Shown in pieces: positions 7,576 through 16,526 of a stretch of 64,000 bases of DNA. Location of the stretch: the NCBI GenBank assembly GCA_002298125.1, contig DBMJ01000011.1, positions 372,001 to 436,000 on the forward strand. The letters are read 5' to 3'. Below the pieces are notes generated by a model. The model did no database searches and was not told the origin of the DNA. It saw only the letters and a list, made by a program, of their open reading frames with translations. Made by a program: the position numbers and the translations under genes. The DNA comes from Clostridium sp. UBA701. Lineage in GTDB: Bacteria; Bacillota; Clostridia; Clostridiales; Clostridiaceae. How positions within the stretch are numbered: the stretch's first letter is position 1; every line of letters begins with the position of its first letter.

Positions 7576-8721
7576 TTATTTATGCTGTGATATTGCAATG
7601 TTCTCCTCGGCAATAATAGCTACCCTAAACACAAGCTCTTGTCCATCTACTCTGCTATCTGTGATCTTATCAACCACCTTAATAGATTTATCAAGATTTA
7701 GTGTGATTAAATCATAAAGCTTCTGAAAGATTTCCTTTTTCACGACTTCTACGTCAACCTCATAGGAAGTCTCCACCACTTCATAATATCGCTCAGTTTT
7801 AATTGGTTTGCTATTATCTTCTATTTTATCATACTTCTCAAATTTATTAATACTGTTTTTTAGATAAAATTTATTTGTACCAATATAGATATAGGCTTTT
7901 TCAACATATTTCCCCGTTCGCTGTCTTTTAACCCCCACTGTAGGAATTCTCTCTTCCTTTTCATAGAAGGTATTTGCTGTTACCTCTCCCTTGGCATGTA
8001 CAATGCTTTTCGTCCCTTCTCTTCCTTCCTCACCAAGAATAAGCACCTGTCCTTTTTTTACTACCTCCTGAGGCTTTACAATTGCTGTACCAGCTACAGC
8101 ATATATTCTCACTATTTGCCCATCTCTCTTAGCTACAAGGTCACAGGGCTCTGTATCATTAACAAGCTGTGGAGGGGATTGCCTTTCTAAAACAGATACC
8201 TTTAGCTTTGCACCCTCAGTCCTTATCCTTATCCATAATATGTCCTTATTCCCTTTAATCATCTTTTGCTCTAAAGTATACACATTTATCTTGCTTTTAT
8301 GAATTCCAGGTGTAACCCCAAAGCTCATCAGCTGCCTTCTTATCTCATAAGGAGTTAGGGTTCCATCCGTAATTATATCTATACTCCATATAAAGGTGGA
8401 CAGTAAATATAACAGGCCCAAAAAAAATATGAATCCTAAGGCTAGTGTTGCTCTTCTACGAATCTTTACCCAGTAATAGCCCCATCCCTTTCTACTGAGT
8501 ACTCTTATTTTACTACTGCTTTTCTCTGCACATTGCTCTATTATTTCATAATCCTTTAAACTTACCTCTAGGGTAAAGGTAGTAATGCTTTCTCGTCTAA
8601 GAAACTTTACCTCTACTTCATTTTTCCAAAGAAGATTGATGAACTTTTCAGGTATGGGGGATTGTATTTCCAGTATTATAGCTCCTTTCCTATACCTTGA
8701 TACTCTATTCATAACCCTCAT
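7576..8721 (-). CDS. yqfD: Sporulation protein YqfD
   Basis: YqfD (SpoIV-type) family, 381 residues, mother-cell expressed in Bacillus and needed for efficient sporulation. Seen: a basic N-terminus, one membrane segment (~residues 92-112, ATLALGFIFFLGLLYLLSTF), a POTRA-like stretch (RQLMSFGVTPGIHKSKI), and a large extracytoplasmic domain. Two ATGs (8721, 8712) are possible. Both lie inside the end of yqfC, so the two genes are translationally coupled. Confidence 0.9.
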   Translation of the reverse strand: MRVMNRVSRYRKGAIILEIQSPIPEKFINLLWKNEVEVKFLRRESITTFTLEVSLKDYEIIEQCAEKSSSKIRVLSRKGWGYYWVKIRRRATLALGFIFFLGLLYLLSTFIWSIDIITDGTLTPYEIRRQLMSFGVTPGIHKSKINVYTLEQKMIKGNKDILWIRIRTEGAKLKVSVLERQSPPQLVNDTEPCDLVAKRDGQIVRIYAVAGTAIVKPQEVVKKGQVLILGEEGREGTKSIVHAKGEVTANTFYEKEERIPTVGVKRQRTGKYVEKAYIYIGTNKFYLKNSINKFEKYDKIEDNSKPIKTERYYEVVETSYEVDVEVVKKEIFQKLYDLITLNLDKSIKVVDKITDSRVDGQELVFRVAIIAEENIAISQHK

Positions 8722-8992
8722 AAGCTATACCGCGAAATACACCCTTTAATATAAGTGTACTTCCCCCCATAAATAAAATTTCAAACTCTTTCCCGCATAC
8801 CCTTATTATTCCAACTCGTGAATTGATTTTAACCTCACTATCCTCAAATAACACAACACCCTTATGATTTTCTATACATATTTCATTGTCCCCTGTAATG
8901 GTTATCTTAGGCAGGTTCATAACAACGTCTTTGGGCAATTCAAACTTCTCTACCAGTACCTGCCTAGTTTTCTCGAATTTATCCTCCACCAT
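8705..8992 (-). CDS. yqfC: Sporulation protein YqfC
   Basis: Small YabP/YqfC-family protein (95 residues). The conserved core is LPKITITGDNEICIENHKGV...DSEVKINSRVGIIRVCGKEFEI. The frame opens at 9019, but ATG at 8990-8992 (MVEDKFEKTRQ) lies just after GAGGTG and matches the usual start. It overlaps yqfD by 17 bases. CATAAATT about 25 bases upstream resembles a sigma-E -10, weakly. First gene of the yqfC-yqfD-pgpH-ybeY string. Confidence 0.88.
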   Translation of the reverse strand: MVEDKFEKTRQVLVEKFELPKDVVMNLPKITITGDNEICIENHKGVVLFEDSEVKINSRVGIIRVCGKEFEILFMGGSTLILKGVFRGIAYEGYE

Positions 8993-9071
8993 CCACACCT
9001 CTTTGAATAATACTTTCATACTAAATTTATGAAATACGTAGAAAATAAATACCTATTTATTATTTGGCCTC

Positions 9072-9107
9072 AAAAAACTAAAAGGCCGATGAGAAAGCTC
9101 ACCAGCC
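9072..9107 (-). terminator. Rho-independent terminator after yqeY
   Basis: On the minus strand GGCTGGTGAG (9098-9107) pairs with CTCATCGGCC (9084-9093), with two wobbles and a four-base loop, followed by a broken T tract (9072-9083). It separates rpsU-yqeY from yqfC. Confidence 0.8.
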
Positions 9108-9127
9108 TATAGTATCATTTAAAATTA

Positions 9128-9571
9128 TTAGCTTAAGTATTGTTTAACAAGGACACTTACAGCCTTACCATCAGCTCTACCCTTAGTTCGTGCTGATACA
9201 AGAGCCATAACCTTGCCCATATCTTTCATGCTATTCGCACCTACTTCGTCTGCTGCTTGGCGAATATATTCCATGATTTCATCTTCATTTAACTGCTGAG
9301 GAAGGAATTCCAACAAAATCTCAATTTCATCCTTAGATTTATCTACAAGATCCTGTCGATTTCCCTTTTCAAATTCCAGCATAGCTTCTCGCCTCTGTTT
9401 AACCTCACGAGCCAGAATTTCGATAACCATGGGGTCATCCACCTGTACTCCGTCGGTTTTTTCTACATGCAACACAGCAGCTTTGGCCATACTTATGGTA
9501 TCTGCTCTGAATTTATTTCTGCTTTTTAAAGCTTTTTTCCACTCTTCTTGCAGCCTTTCCTTAAGAGACAT
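9128..9571 (-). CDS. yqeY: GatB/YqeY domain protein
   Basis: 147 residues matching the YqeY family: helical, resembling the GatB tail domain that contacts tRNA. The conserved signature EFLPQQLNEDEI and the C-terminal DMGKVMALVSARTKGRADGK are present. The physiological role is not well defined. Directly downstream of rpsU and probably co-transcribed with it, ending at the terminator at 9072-9107. Confidence 0.93.
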   Translation of the reverse strand: MSLKERLQEEWKKALKSRNKFRADTISMAKAAVLHVEKTDGVQVDDPMVIEILAREVKQRREAMLEFEKGNRQDLVDKSKDEIEILLEFLPQQLNEDEIMEYIRQAADEVGANSMKDMGKVMALVSARTKGRADGKAVSVLVKQYLS

Positions 9572-9597
9572 TGTTAGTACCTTCTTTCAAAGATATT

Positions 9598-9774
9598 CTA
9601 CTTAAACTTTCTCTTTCTAGCAGCTTCAGATTTCTTCTTTCTCTTTACGCTTGGCTTCTCGTAGTGCTCTCTTTTTCTTACTTCGGAAAGCACACCAGCT
9701 CTAGCACATTTTCTCTTAAATCTTCTTAATGCACTCTCTAGTGTTTCGTTTTCTCCAACTCTAATTTCTGACAT
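9598..9774 (-). CDS. rpsU: 30S ribosomal protein S21
   Basis: 58 residues, MSEIRVGENETLESALRRF to the Lys/Arg-rich tail ending KRKFK. This is the S21 family, a small-subunit protein close to the mRNA 3'-end/anti-SD contact. Stop TAG at 9598-9600. GGAGGGAGGG precedes ATG 9774. It is too short for most ORF thresholds. First gene after the strong promoter at 9853-9882. Confidence 0.97.
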   Translation of the reverse strand: MSEIRVGENETLESALRRFKRKCARAGVLSEVRKREHYEKPSVKRKKKSEAARKRKFK

Positions 9775-9852
9775 GATATCCCTCCCTCCGCTAGCGCAAT
9801 TTAACTTGACTAAATTAAACGCAGGTACTGTAGGTTAAATAGCACATTTTTT

Positions 9853-9882
9853 ATTATACAATAGAATTTTGTTAACTGTCAA
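9853..9882 (-). promoter_or_regulatory. Sigma-A promoter of rpsU-yqeY
   Basis: Consensus TTGACA (9877-9882), an 18-base spacer and consensus TATAAT (9853-9858) on the minus strand. The leader to rpsU is about 70 bases. Confidence 0.8.
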
Positions 9883-9907
9883 CAATTTCATTCATGACCA
9901 TATAATC

Positions 9908-10252
9908 TTAACCTGGTGGCCAAGTCATACTTCGCCCACCTAATAGATGAAAATGCAAATGAGGAACTGTCTGTCCTCCATCCTCTCCACAGTTGTTAAC
10001 TATTCTAAAGCCCCTAGAATCTATATTCTCATCCTTTGCTATTATATTAATAACCTTGAAAATATGTGCTAATAACCCACTATCTATGTCTTCCATCTGC
10101 AATATACTTTGAACATGCTGCTTAGGTATAACTATAACATGTATAGGAGCTGCAGGTGCTATGTCTCTAAAGGCCAAAACCCTGTCATCTTCATATACCT
10201 TGCTGCAGGGTATTTCTCCGCTTATTATCTTACAAAATATACAATTTTCCAT
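9908..10252 (-). CDS. hinT: HIT family nucleotide hydrolase (HinT-like)
   Basis: 114 residues with the histidine-triad motif PHLHFHLLGG near the C-terminus and the CIFCKIISGEIP start. HinT-type enzymes hydrolyse aminoacyl- and other adenylates. The length is typical of the branch. It sits between mtaB and rpsU. Confidence 0.95.
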   Translation of the reverse strand: MENCIFCKIISGEIPCSKVYEDDRVLAFRDIAPAAPIHVIVIPKQHVQSILQMEDIDSGLLAHIFKVINIIAKDENIDSRGFRIVNNCGEDGGQTVPHLHFHLLGGRSMTWPPG

Positions 10253-10293
10253 GTTTTCACCACCTTTAACGAAAGGGATACTAAAATTACATA

Positions 10294-11601
10294 CTACTTC
10301 ATATTATTCAACTCTCCCAATAAAAAATCCTCTTTTAAATCTGTTAATTTAGTGCAAACAATTTTTTCTTGAAGATTTTTTGTACTGAAGGTAACAACGG
10401 GAAGATAGTTTGTTGTGTATCCTATATAACTGTCAGCCTCTTTATGCCTTTCTTCATAAAGAACCTCAAAACTCCTACCCAGAAATTTTGACATAAATTC
10501 TTCTTCATTTACAGCATTTAAGGCTATTAGTCTTTTACTTCTCTCTTCTTTAACCTTAGGGTCTACTGCACCCTTAAGCTTTTCTGCAGCAGTACCCGCA
10601 CGAGGACTGTACTTAAATATATGCATCTTGCATAGCTTCATATCACTTAAAAATCTAAAGGTTTCTTCAAATTCCTCCACAGTCTCTCCTGGAAAGCCAA
10701 CTATGACGTCTGTGGTTATGGATACATCAGGTATATTAGCTCTAAGCTCCTCCACTACATTTTTGTATTGTTCTCTAGTATAGTGCCTATTCATTCTGCT
10801 TAAAGTTGCATCGCATCCGCTTTGAAGTGAGAGGTGAAAATGGGGACAGAGCTTTTTCAATGAAGTAATCCTCTCTATTACACCTTCAGTAAAGAAGGTG
10901 GGGTCAATAGAGCCTATTCTTACCCGCTCAATACCTTCAATCTTTTCAATCTCCTCTAGCACATCTACTAATGTCACCTTACCTTCTAAATCCACTCCAT
11001 AGGAAGCAATGTGTATGCCAGCTAGGATAATCTCTTTAAATCCATTTCTAGACAGCATTTTCACTTCCTGAACTATGGTTTCTAAAGGTTTGCTGCATAC
11101 CGCCCCTCTAGCATAGGGTATAAGACAGTAGGAACAAAAGCGATTACAGCCATCTTGTATCTTTAAAAAGGCTCTTGTCTTGTTTTGGTATTCTTCTATG
11201 CGTAAGTCTTCAAATTTATTATTCTTAAGCACTTCTCCAACTTCTATAATCTGTTTTCCCTCTGACATTGCCCTGTTTACCCAGTAGACAATATCTCCCT
11301 TATTCCTGGTACCTAATACTACATCAACACCCTCAATAGAGGATACCTCTTTTGGTGCAATTTGTGAATAACATCCCACCACAACAATTATAGCTTCAGG
11401 ATTTTCTCTTTTTGCTCTATTTATCATCTGTCTTGATTTTTTGTCTCCCATACTTGTTACAGTACAGGTATTTATTACATAAACCTCGGCCTTAGAATCA
11501 AAAGGTACTATCTCATAGCCTTCAGCAATAAACTTTTCTGCCATGGCTTCTGATTCATACTGATTTACTCTACAGCCTAAGGTGGTAAATGCTGCTCTCA
11601 T
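10294..11601 (-). CDS. mtaB: tRNA t6A37 methylthiotransferase MtaB
   Basis: Radical-SAM methylthiotransferase that makes ms2t6A37 in ANN-decoding tRNAs. The N-terminal UPF0004 domain has Cys in TLGCRVNQYE, INTCTVTSM and VVGCYSQ; the radical-SAM motif is CNRFCSYCLIPYARG (~residue 152); a TRAM-like C-terminus follows. The TLGCRVNQYES start is the MtaB rather than the MiaB or RimO pattern. rsmE lies 3 bases upstream, so the two are coupled. Confidence 0.95.
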   Translation of the reverse strand: MRAAFTTLGCRVNQYESEAMAEKFIAEGYEIVPFDSKAEVYVINTCTVTSMGDKKSRQMINRAKRENPEAIIVVVGCYSQIAPKEVSSIEGVDVVLGTRNKGDIVYWVNRAMSEGKQIIEVGEVLKNNKFEDLRIEEYQNKTRAFLKIQDGCNRFCSYCLIPYARGAVCSKPLETIVQEVKMLSRNGFKEIILAGIHIASYGVDLEGKVTLVDVLEEIEKIEGIERVRIGSIDPTFFTEGVIERITSLKKLCPHFHLSLQSGCDATLSRMNRHYTREQYKNVVEELRANIPDVSITTDVIVGFPGETVEEFEETFRFLSDMKLCKMHIFKYSPRAGTAAEKLKGAVDPKVKEERSKRLIALNAVNEEEFMSKFLGRSFEVLYEERHKEADSYIGYTTNYLPVVTFSTKNLQEKIVCTKLTDLKEDFLLGELNNMK

Positions 11602-11604
11602 ATA

Positions 11605-12351
11605 TTATCTTCCTCCCATGTCTCCAAGTTCATACTGCAGCAAAGAAGCACACACAAAGCCAGCAGTCTCTGTTCTTAGTATGCGGGGTCCTAAAGTGAC
11701 AACGTGAGCTCCTAGCCCCTTAAAATCCTCAATTTCGCACTCTTCAAAGCCACCTTCAGGTCCTATGACCACTGCAGCATTTTTTACTGTATGAGCTAAA
11801 TTATTACACAACTTCTTTATTCCAGCTCCAGTTTCATTTTCGTAGGGAACTACTATTAAGTCCATAGATTTAAGCCTTGCTATAAGCTCCTCATACTCAA
11901 TAGGTGGTGCAATATCCGGTATTATAGTTCTCTTGCTTTGCTTACAGGCTTCTAGTGCTATTCTTTCATAGCGTCCAAGCTTTTTAAACTCAGAAAGCTC
12001 TGTTTTAACCACCACTCTTTTAGTTATAACTGGAACTATGGACACTACACCTAGCTCTGCTGCCTTTTGAACAATTAAGTCCATCTTTGCAGCCTTAGGC
12101 ATACCTTGAAAAAGATGTATATTAATTGGAGATTCATTGTTTATGTCAAGCTTTTCTAAAATTTCAACCCATACCTCTTGTTTTGAAGCCTCACAGATTA
12201 CGCCTATAAACTCTTCTCCCCTACAGTTGTTTATAAGCACCTTATCACCTACCTGAAGCCTTAAAACCTTAATGATATGCTTTACGTCCTCTTGATTAAG
12301 CCTTGCTTTTCCTTCCAAAATGTTATCTGCTGCTACAAAAAACTTATGCAT
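11605..12351 (-). CDS. rsmE: 16S rRNA m3U1498 methyltransferase RsmE
   Basis: SPOUT-fold methyltransferase, 248 residues. An N-terminal PUA-like domain (HKFFVAADNILEGKARLNQED) is followed by the knotted catalytic part with VIGPEGGFEECEIEDF and LGPRILRTETA, the SAM-binding signature. Located between prmA and mtaB as in Bacillus (yqeU). Confidence 0.96.
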   Translation of the reverse strand: MHKFFVAADNILEGKARLNQEDVKHIIKVLRLQVGDKVLINNCRGEEFIGVICEASKQEVWVEILEKLDINNESPINIHLFQGMPKAAKMDLIVQKAAELGVVSIVPVITKRVVVKTELSEFKKLGRYERIALEACKQSKRTIIPDIAPPIEYEELIARLKSMDLIVVPYENETGAGIKKLCNNLAHTVKNAAVVIGPEGGFEECEIEDFKGLGAHVVTLGPRILRTETAGFVCASLLQYELGDMGGR

Positions 12352-12382
12352 GATACTACTCCTCTTTAAACAACTTATAATT

Positions 12383-13318
12383 CTATTTTCTCCCTATCAC
12401 ACATACCCACTCGCCCTCAGTTTTAACCTGGTCTATATAAAAGCCTGCAGTCTTAAGAGCTGTTTCAACCTCTTCTCTTTTGGCATGTATTATTCCTGAA
12501 CATATAAAGTAACCCTTATTTTTAACTAAATCTATAACACTTGAAGCCATGCCTATGATTACATCTGCAATTATATTTGCAACTACTATATCAGCTTCAC
12601 CTTCTACCACTTCAGTTAAATTACCGTATAGTATTTTAACATTATCTACCTTGTTATAGGACACATTGCTTCGTGCAGAATCTACCGCTACAGGATCTAA
12701 GTCCACTCCAAAAACTTCAGCTGCACCAAGCTTAGCAGCTGTAAGAGCCAGTATTCCTGAACCTGTACCTATGTCAAATATCCTCATTCCAGGCTTTACT
12801 CTCTCCTCCAGTGAACTTATACACATTCTGGTGGTTTCATGTGTGCCTGTTCCAAAGGCCATGCCAGGATCCATTTCAATTATTAAATCCTCTGCTAAAG
12901 GCTCATACTCTTCCCAAATTGGCTTAATAACTATATGCTTTCCAATACGAGTGGGTTTATAGTACTGCTTCCAGTTGTTTTCCCAATCCTCTTCATTGAC
13001 AGTCCTATAGGTGACTAAGCCCTCACCCTTGTCTATTCCATATTCTGGGAGCTTTTCTATACCTTCCTTTATGTATTTAATATACTCCAAAAAATGCTCA
13101 TCATCCTTATAATAGCCCTTTATTACGGCACCCTCTTTTATCTTTAGCAATTCCTCATCAAAGTAATCCCAATCTCCAGGGTGCTTTCTCTTAAATTCCA
13201 CATCTGCAGAATCCTCAATAGAGATTCCCTTTACTGGAGTATTGTACATTAAGCCGCTAACAGCCTCCACTGCCTCACTGCTGGTTATTATATTAACTTC
13301 AATCCATTCCTTATCCAT
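12383..13318 (-). CDS. prmA: Ribosomal protein L11 methyltransferase
   Basis: Class I SAM methyltransferase. The L11-recognition N-terminus begins WIEVNIITSSEAVEAVSG; the SAM-binding motif FDIGTGSGILALTAAKLG and the DPGMAFGTGTHETTRM motif are intact; the post-II motif VVANIIADVI is present. 311 residues is normal. It follows the dnaJ-side terminator and starts the prmA-rsmE-mtaB run. Confidence 0.96.
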   Translation of the reverse strand: MDKEWIEVNIITSSEAVEAVSGLMYNTPVKGISIEDSADVEFKRKHPGDWDYFDEELLKIKEGAVIKGYYKDDEHFLEYIKYIKEGIEKLPEYGIDKGEGLVTYRTVNEEDWENNWKQYYKPTRIGKHIVIKPIWEEYEPLAEDLIIEMDPGMAFGTGTHETTRMCISSLEERVKPGMRIFDIGTGSGILALTAAKLGAAEVFGVDLDPVAVDSARSNVSYNKVDNVKILYGNLTEVVEGEADIVVANIIADVIIGMASSVIDLVKNKGYFICSGIIHAKREEVETALKTAGFYIDQVKTEGEWVCVIGRK

Positions 13319-13413
13319 TATTGTACCTCCTGAACCTTACTAATAGTTATTATACCAATCCTTTTATAACTTAACCACTCCTTGAACTTAGCAAATAAAA
13401 ATAATGACGCTAT

Positions 13414-13444
13414 AAAAGCCCTAACACCATTGGTTAAGGCTTTT
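13414..13444 (-). terminator. Probable terminator after dnaJ
   Basis: AAAAGCCCTAAC (13414-13425) and GTTAAGGCTTTT (13433-13444) form a 12-bp stem with one mismatch and a 7-base loop, a few bases beyond the dnaJ stop. The T tract on the minus strand is short. Confidence 0.6.
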
Positions 13445-13449
13445 AAATG

Positions 13450-14583
13450 CTATTTTCCACCAAATATCTTATCCATTATGGATGATTTCTTATCCTCGTA
13501 GTGTTCTCCACTTGCCTCCATAAATAGCTTTAGAGCTTCCTTTTGTTTATCATTTAAGCTCTTTGGAACATCAACTATGACATTTACATATTGATCTCCT
13601 CTTCCAGTGCTGTTTACCTTTGGCACACCCTTGTTTTTTAAGCGAAAAACAGTTCCAGGTTGGGTACCTGCTGGCACGTTATACTTTACCTCCCCATCTA
13701 CTGTAAGAACCTTAAGCTCTGTACCTAGTGCAGCTTGAGCAAAGCTAATATGAGCATCTACATAAATGTCGAAGCCTCTTCTCTTAAAGCTGCTGTGAGG
13801 TGAAACTCTTATGTTAATATAAAGATCCCCTGCTGGTCCTCCATTAGTACCATGCTCTCCATAGCCTCGTATAGGAATAACATTTCCAGTATCCACCCCT
13901 GCTGGAACATCCACTGTGATCTTTCTTTGTTTTCTCTCTTTTCCTGTTCCCTTACATGTTGGACATGGTTCAGATATTATTTTGCCCTTGCCTCCACATT
14001 TATCGCAGGTATTCATACTTACAAAGCTTCCAAGAGGCGTATTCCTCTGGGTCTTTACCTGCCCTGTTCCTCCACATTTGTCACAGGTCTTTGGTGAAGT
14101 GCCTGGCTTTGCACCATTACCACCACAGGTCTCACAGTTTTCATATCTATTTATAGATATTTCTTTTTTCGTTCCAAATACTGCTTCTTCAAAGGTAAGA
14201 TTTATTGTATACTCTAAATCTGCGCCCTTAGTTGGAGCATTTTTTCTCCTGCTGCCGCTAAAGCCACCACCAAAGAAGGTCTCAAATATATCATCTATAC
14301 CACCGCCAAAACCACCAAAGCCGCCAAAGCCCTCAAAGCCTGAGCCAAAGCCTGAGCCATTAAAATCGGTAGTTCCAAATTGATCGTACTGAGCTTTCTT
14401 CTCAGGATCTGAAAGCACCTGATAAGCCTCATTTATTTCCTTAAATTTTTCTTCTGCTTCCTTATCTCCTGGATTTTTATCCGGATGGTACTTAAGAGCT
14501 AGCTTTCTAAAGGCCTTTTTTATATCCTCATCACTAGCACCTTTTTCTAAGCCCAATATTTCATAATAATCCGTTTTGGCCAT
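13450..14583 (-). CDS. dnaJ: Chaperone DnaJ
   Basis: Hsp40 co-chaperone that stimulates DnaK ATPase. J domain with HPD (YHPDKN), a Gly/Phe-rich region (~75-110), four zinc-finger repeats CETCGGNG, CDKCGGTG, CDKCGGKG and CPTCKGTG, then the C-terminal substrate domain. 377 residues, full length. Last gene of the hrcA operon. Confidence 0.98.
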   Translation of the reverse strand: MAKTDYYEILGLEKGASDEDIKKAFRKLALKYHPDKNPGDKEAEEKFKEINEAYQVLSDPEKKAQYDQFGTTDFNGSGFGSGFEGFGGFGGFGGGIDDIFETFFGGGFSGSRRKNAPTKGADLEYTINLTFEEAVFGTKKEISINRYENCETCGGNGAKPGTSPKTCDKCGGTGQVKTQRNTPLGSFVSMNTCDKCGGKGKIISEPCPTCKGTGKERKQRKITVDVPAGVDTGNVIPIRGYGEHGTNGGPAGDLYINIRVSPHSSFKRRGFDIYVDAHISFAQAALGTELKVLTVDGEVKYNVPAGTQPGTVFRLKNKGVPKVNSTGRGDQYVNVIVDVPKSLNDKQKEALKLFMEASGEHYEDKKSSIMDKIFGGK

Positions 14584-14628
14584 CCTATTTCACCACCTAC
14601 ATCCTCACTGTGTATTCCTACTCAAATT

Positions 14629-14654
14629 AAGGGAAGGGTATATACCCATCCCTT
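14629..14654 (-). other. Hairpin between dnaK and dnaJ
   Basis: An inverted repeat (AAGGGAAGGGTA / TATACCCATCCCTT) lies in the ~90-base dnaK-dnaJ gap. There is no T tract, so it is more likely a processing or stability hairpin, or a weak attenuator, than a full terminator. Confidence 0.45.
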
Positions 14655-14675
14655 ATATATTATATAGTATTTTGT

Positions 14676-16502
14676 TTATTTGTCATCCTCTACTTTAAAA
14701 TCAGCATCTACTACGTTGTCATCCTTTGGAGCTTCTTCGCCTGGGGCTGCTTGACCCTGTGCATCTGCAGCAGCTTGATAAATCTTTGAGGATACCCCAT
14801 AAAATACTTCTGTAAGCTCCTCTGTAGCTTTTTTAATGGCCTCTAAATCCTGTCCGTCCTTTACGGCGTTAACAGCCTTTAGCTTCTCCTCAATCTTAGC
14901 CTTATCCTCTGCAGAAACCTTGTCACCAAGCTCTTTTAAGGTTTTTTCTGTCTGATATACTACTTGATCTGCATTGTTTTTTATTTCAATGGAGTCCTTC
15001 TTCTTTTTGTCCTCTTCTGCAAATCTCTCAGCTTCCTTAACTGCCTTGTCAATTTCATCATCTGATAAATTTGTAGATGCAGTAATGGTAATATTAGCTT
15101 CCTTACCTGTTCCCTTATCTTTTGCAGATACATTTACTATACCATTGGCGTCTAAGTCAAAGGTAACCTCAATTTGTGGTATTCCTCTTGGAGCAGGTGC
15201 TATACCTGAAAGGGTGAATCTTCCAAGAGTCTTGTTATCTGCAGCCATCTGTCTCTCACCTTGAACTACATGAATTTCAACGGAAGTCTGTCCGTCTGCT
15301 GCTGTAGAGAATATCTGGCTCTTTCTTGTAGGAATAGTTGTATTTCTATTGATTAAAGGAGTAGCAACCCCGCCAAGAGTTTCAATTCCTAAGGTCAATG
15401 GAGTTACATCTAGTAATAAAATATCCTTTACGTCTCCTGTAAGTACTCCTGCCTGTATAGCTGCTCCAACAGCTACGCATTCATCAGGATTTACTCCTTT
15501 AGAAGGCTCCTTACCTGTAAAGTTCTTAACAGCCTCTTGTACAGCAGGTGTTCTTGTTGATCCTCCTACTAAAATAACCTTGTCTATATCATTTAAGGAA
15601 AGTCCTGCATCTGATAATGCCTTTCTCATTGGCTCAATAGTAGCATCAACTAAGTCATGTGTAAGCTCATTGAACTTAGCACGAGTAAGATTCATATCAA
15701 TGTGCTTTGGACCTGTTGCATCTGCAGTTATAAATGGAAGATTTATATTGGTCTGCATAGAAGAAGAAAGTTCAATCTTAGCTTTCTCAGCTGCTTCCTT
15801 AAGTCTTTGCATTGCCATCTTATCTCTTCTTAAATCTATACCATTTTCATTTTTAAAGGTATCTGCAATATAGTCTATTACCTTTTGATCGAAATCATCT
15901 CCACCAAGCTTTGTATTACCATTGGTTGATTTAACTTCAAACACTCCATCTCCAAGCTCTAGTATGGAAACGTCAAAGGTACCGCCACCAAGGTCATAAA
16001 CAAGTATCTTATGGTTCTTATCTAACTTATCCATTCCATAAGCTAGGGATGCAGCTGTAGGTTCATTTATTATTCTTAGTACCTCGAGCCCTGCAATCTT
16101 TCCAGCATCCTTTGTAGCCTGTCTTTGACTATCATTAAAATATGCTGGAACAGTTATTACTGCTTGAGTAACCTTTTCACCCAAATATGCTTCTGCATCA
16201 GCCTTAATCTTTTGAAGAACCATAGCTGATATTTCCTGTGGAGTATAATCCTTCCCATCAATATTTACCTTATGATTAGTACCCATATGTCTCTTTATAG
16301 AAATTATAGTTTTATCAGGATTTGTAATTGCCTGTCTTTTAGCTACCTGACCTACAAGTCTTTCTCCATTTGCTTGAAAAGATACTACTGAAGGAGTTGT
16401 TCTAGCCCCTTCTGAATTTGTTATAACTACAGGATCTCCTCCTTCCATAACTGCTACGCAAGAATTCGTTGTTCCTAAATCGATTCCTATTACCTTTCCC
16501 AT
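14676..16502 (-). CDS. dnaK: Chaperone DnaK (Hsp70)
   Basis: 608 residues. Nucleotide-binding domain with GIDLGTTNSCVAVMEGG, VYDLGGGTFDVSIL and ILVGGSTRTPAVQEA; a substrate-binding domain; a helical lid; and the acidic C-terminal end DDNVVDADFKVEDDK. Length and motifs are standard. Second-last gene of the CIRCE-controlled operon. Confidence 0.98.
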   Translation of the reverse strand: MGKVIGIDLGTTNSCVAVMEGGDPVVITNSEGARTTPSVVSFQANGERLVGQVAKRQAITNPDKTIISIKRHMGTNHKVNIDGKDYTPQEISAMVLQKIKADAEAYLGEKVTQAVITVPAYFNDSQRQATKDAGKIAGLEVLRIINEPTAASLAYGMDKLDKNHKILVYDLGGGTFDVSILELGDGVFEVKSTNGNTKLGGDDFDQKVIDYIADTFKNENGIDLRRDKMAMQRLKEAAEKAKIELSSSMQTNINLPFITADATGPKHIDMNLTRAKFNELTHDLVDATIEPMRKALSDAGLSLNDIDKVILVGGSTRTPAVQEAVKNFTGKEPSKGVNPDECVAVGAAIQAGVLTGDVKDILLLDVTPLTLGIETLGGVATPLINRNTTIPTRKSQIFSTAADGQTSVEIHVVQGERQMAADNKTLGRFTLSGIAPAPRGIPQIEVTFDLDANGIVNVSAKDKGTGKEANITITASTNLSDDEIDKAVKEAERFAEEDKKKKDSIEIKNNADQVVYQTEKTLKELGDKVSAEDKAKIEEKLKAVNAVKDGQDLEAIKKATEELTEVFYGVSSKIYQAAADAQGQAAPGEEAPKDDNVVDADFKVEDDK

Positions 16503-16526
16503 TATATTTACCTCCTTAAATATGAG

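Noticed and set aside
13916..14383. 155-codon plus-strand ORF antisense to dnaJ
   Set aside because: Proline-rich shadow of the Gly-rich and Cys-rich dnaJ coding sequence; no ribosome site.
15349..15873. 174-codon plus-strand ORF antisense to dnaK
   Set aside because: Shadow of a highly conserved gene on the other strand.
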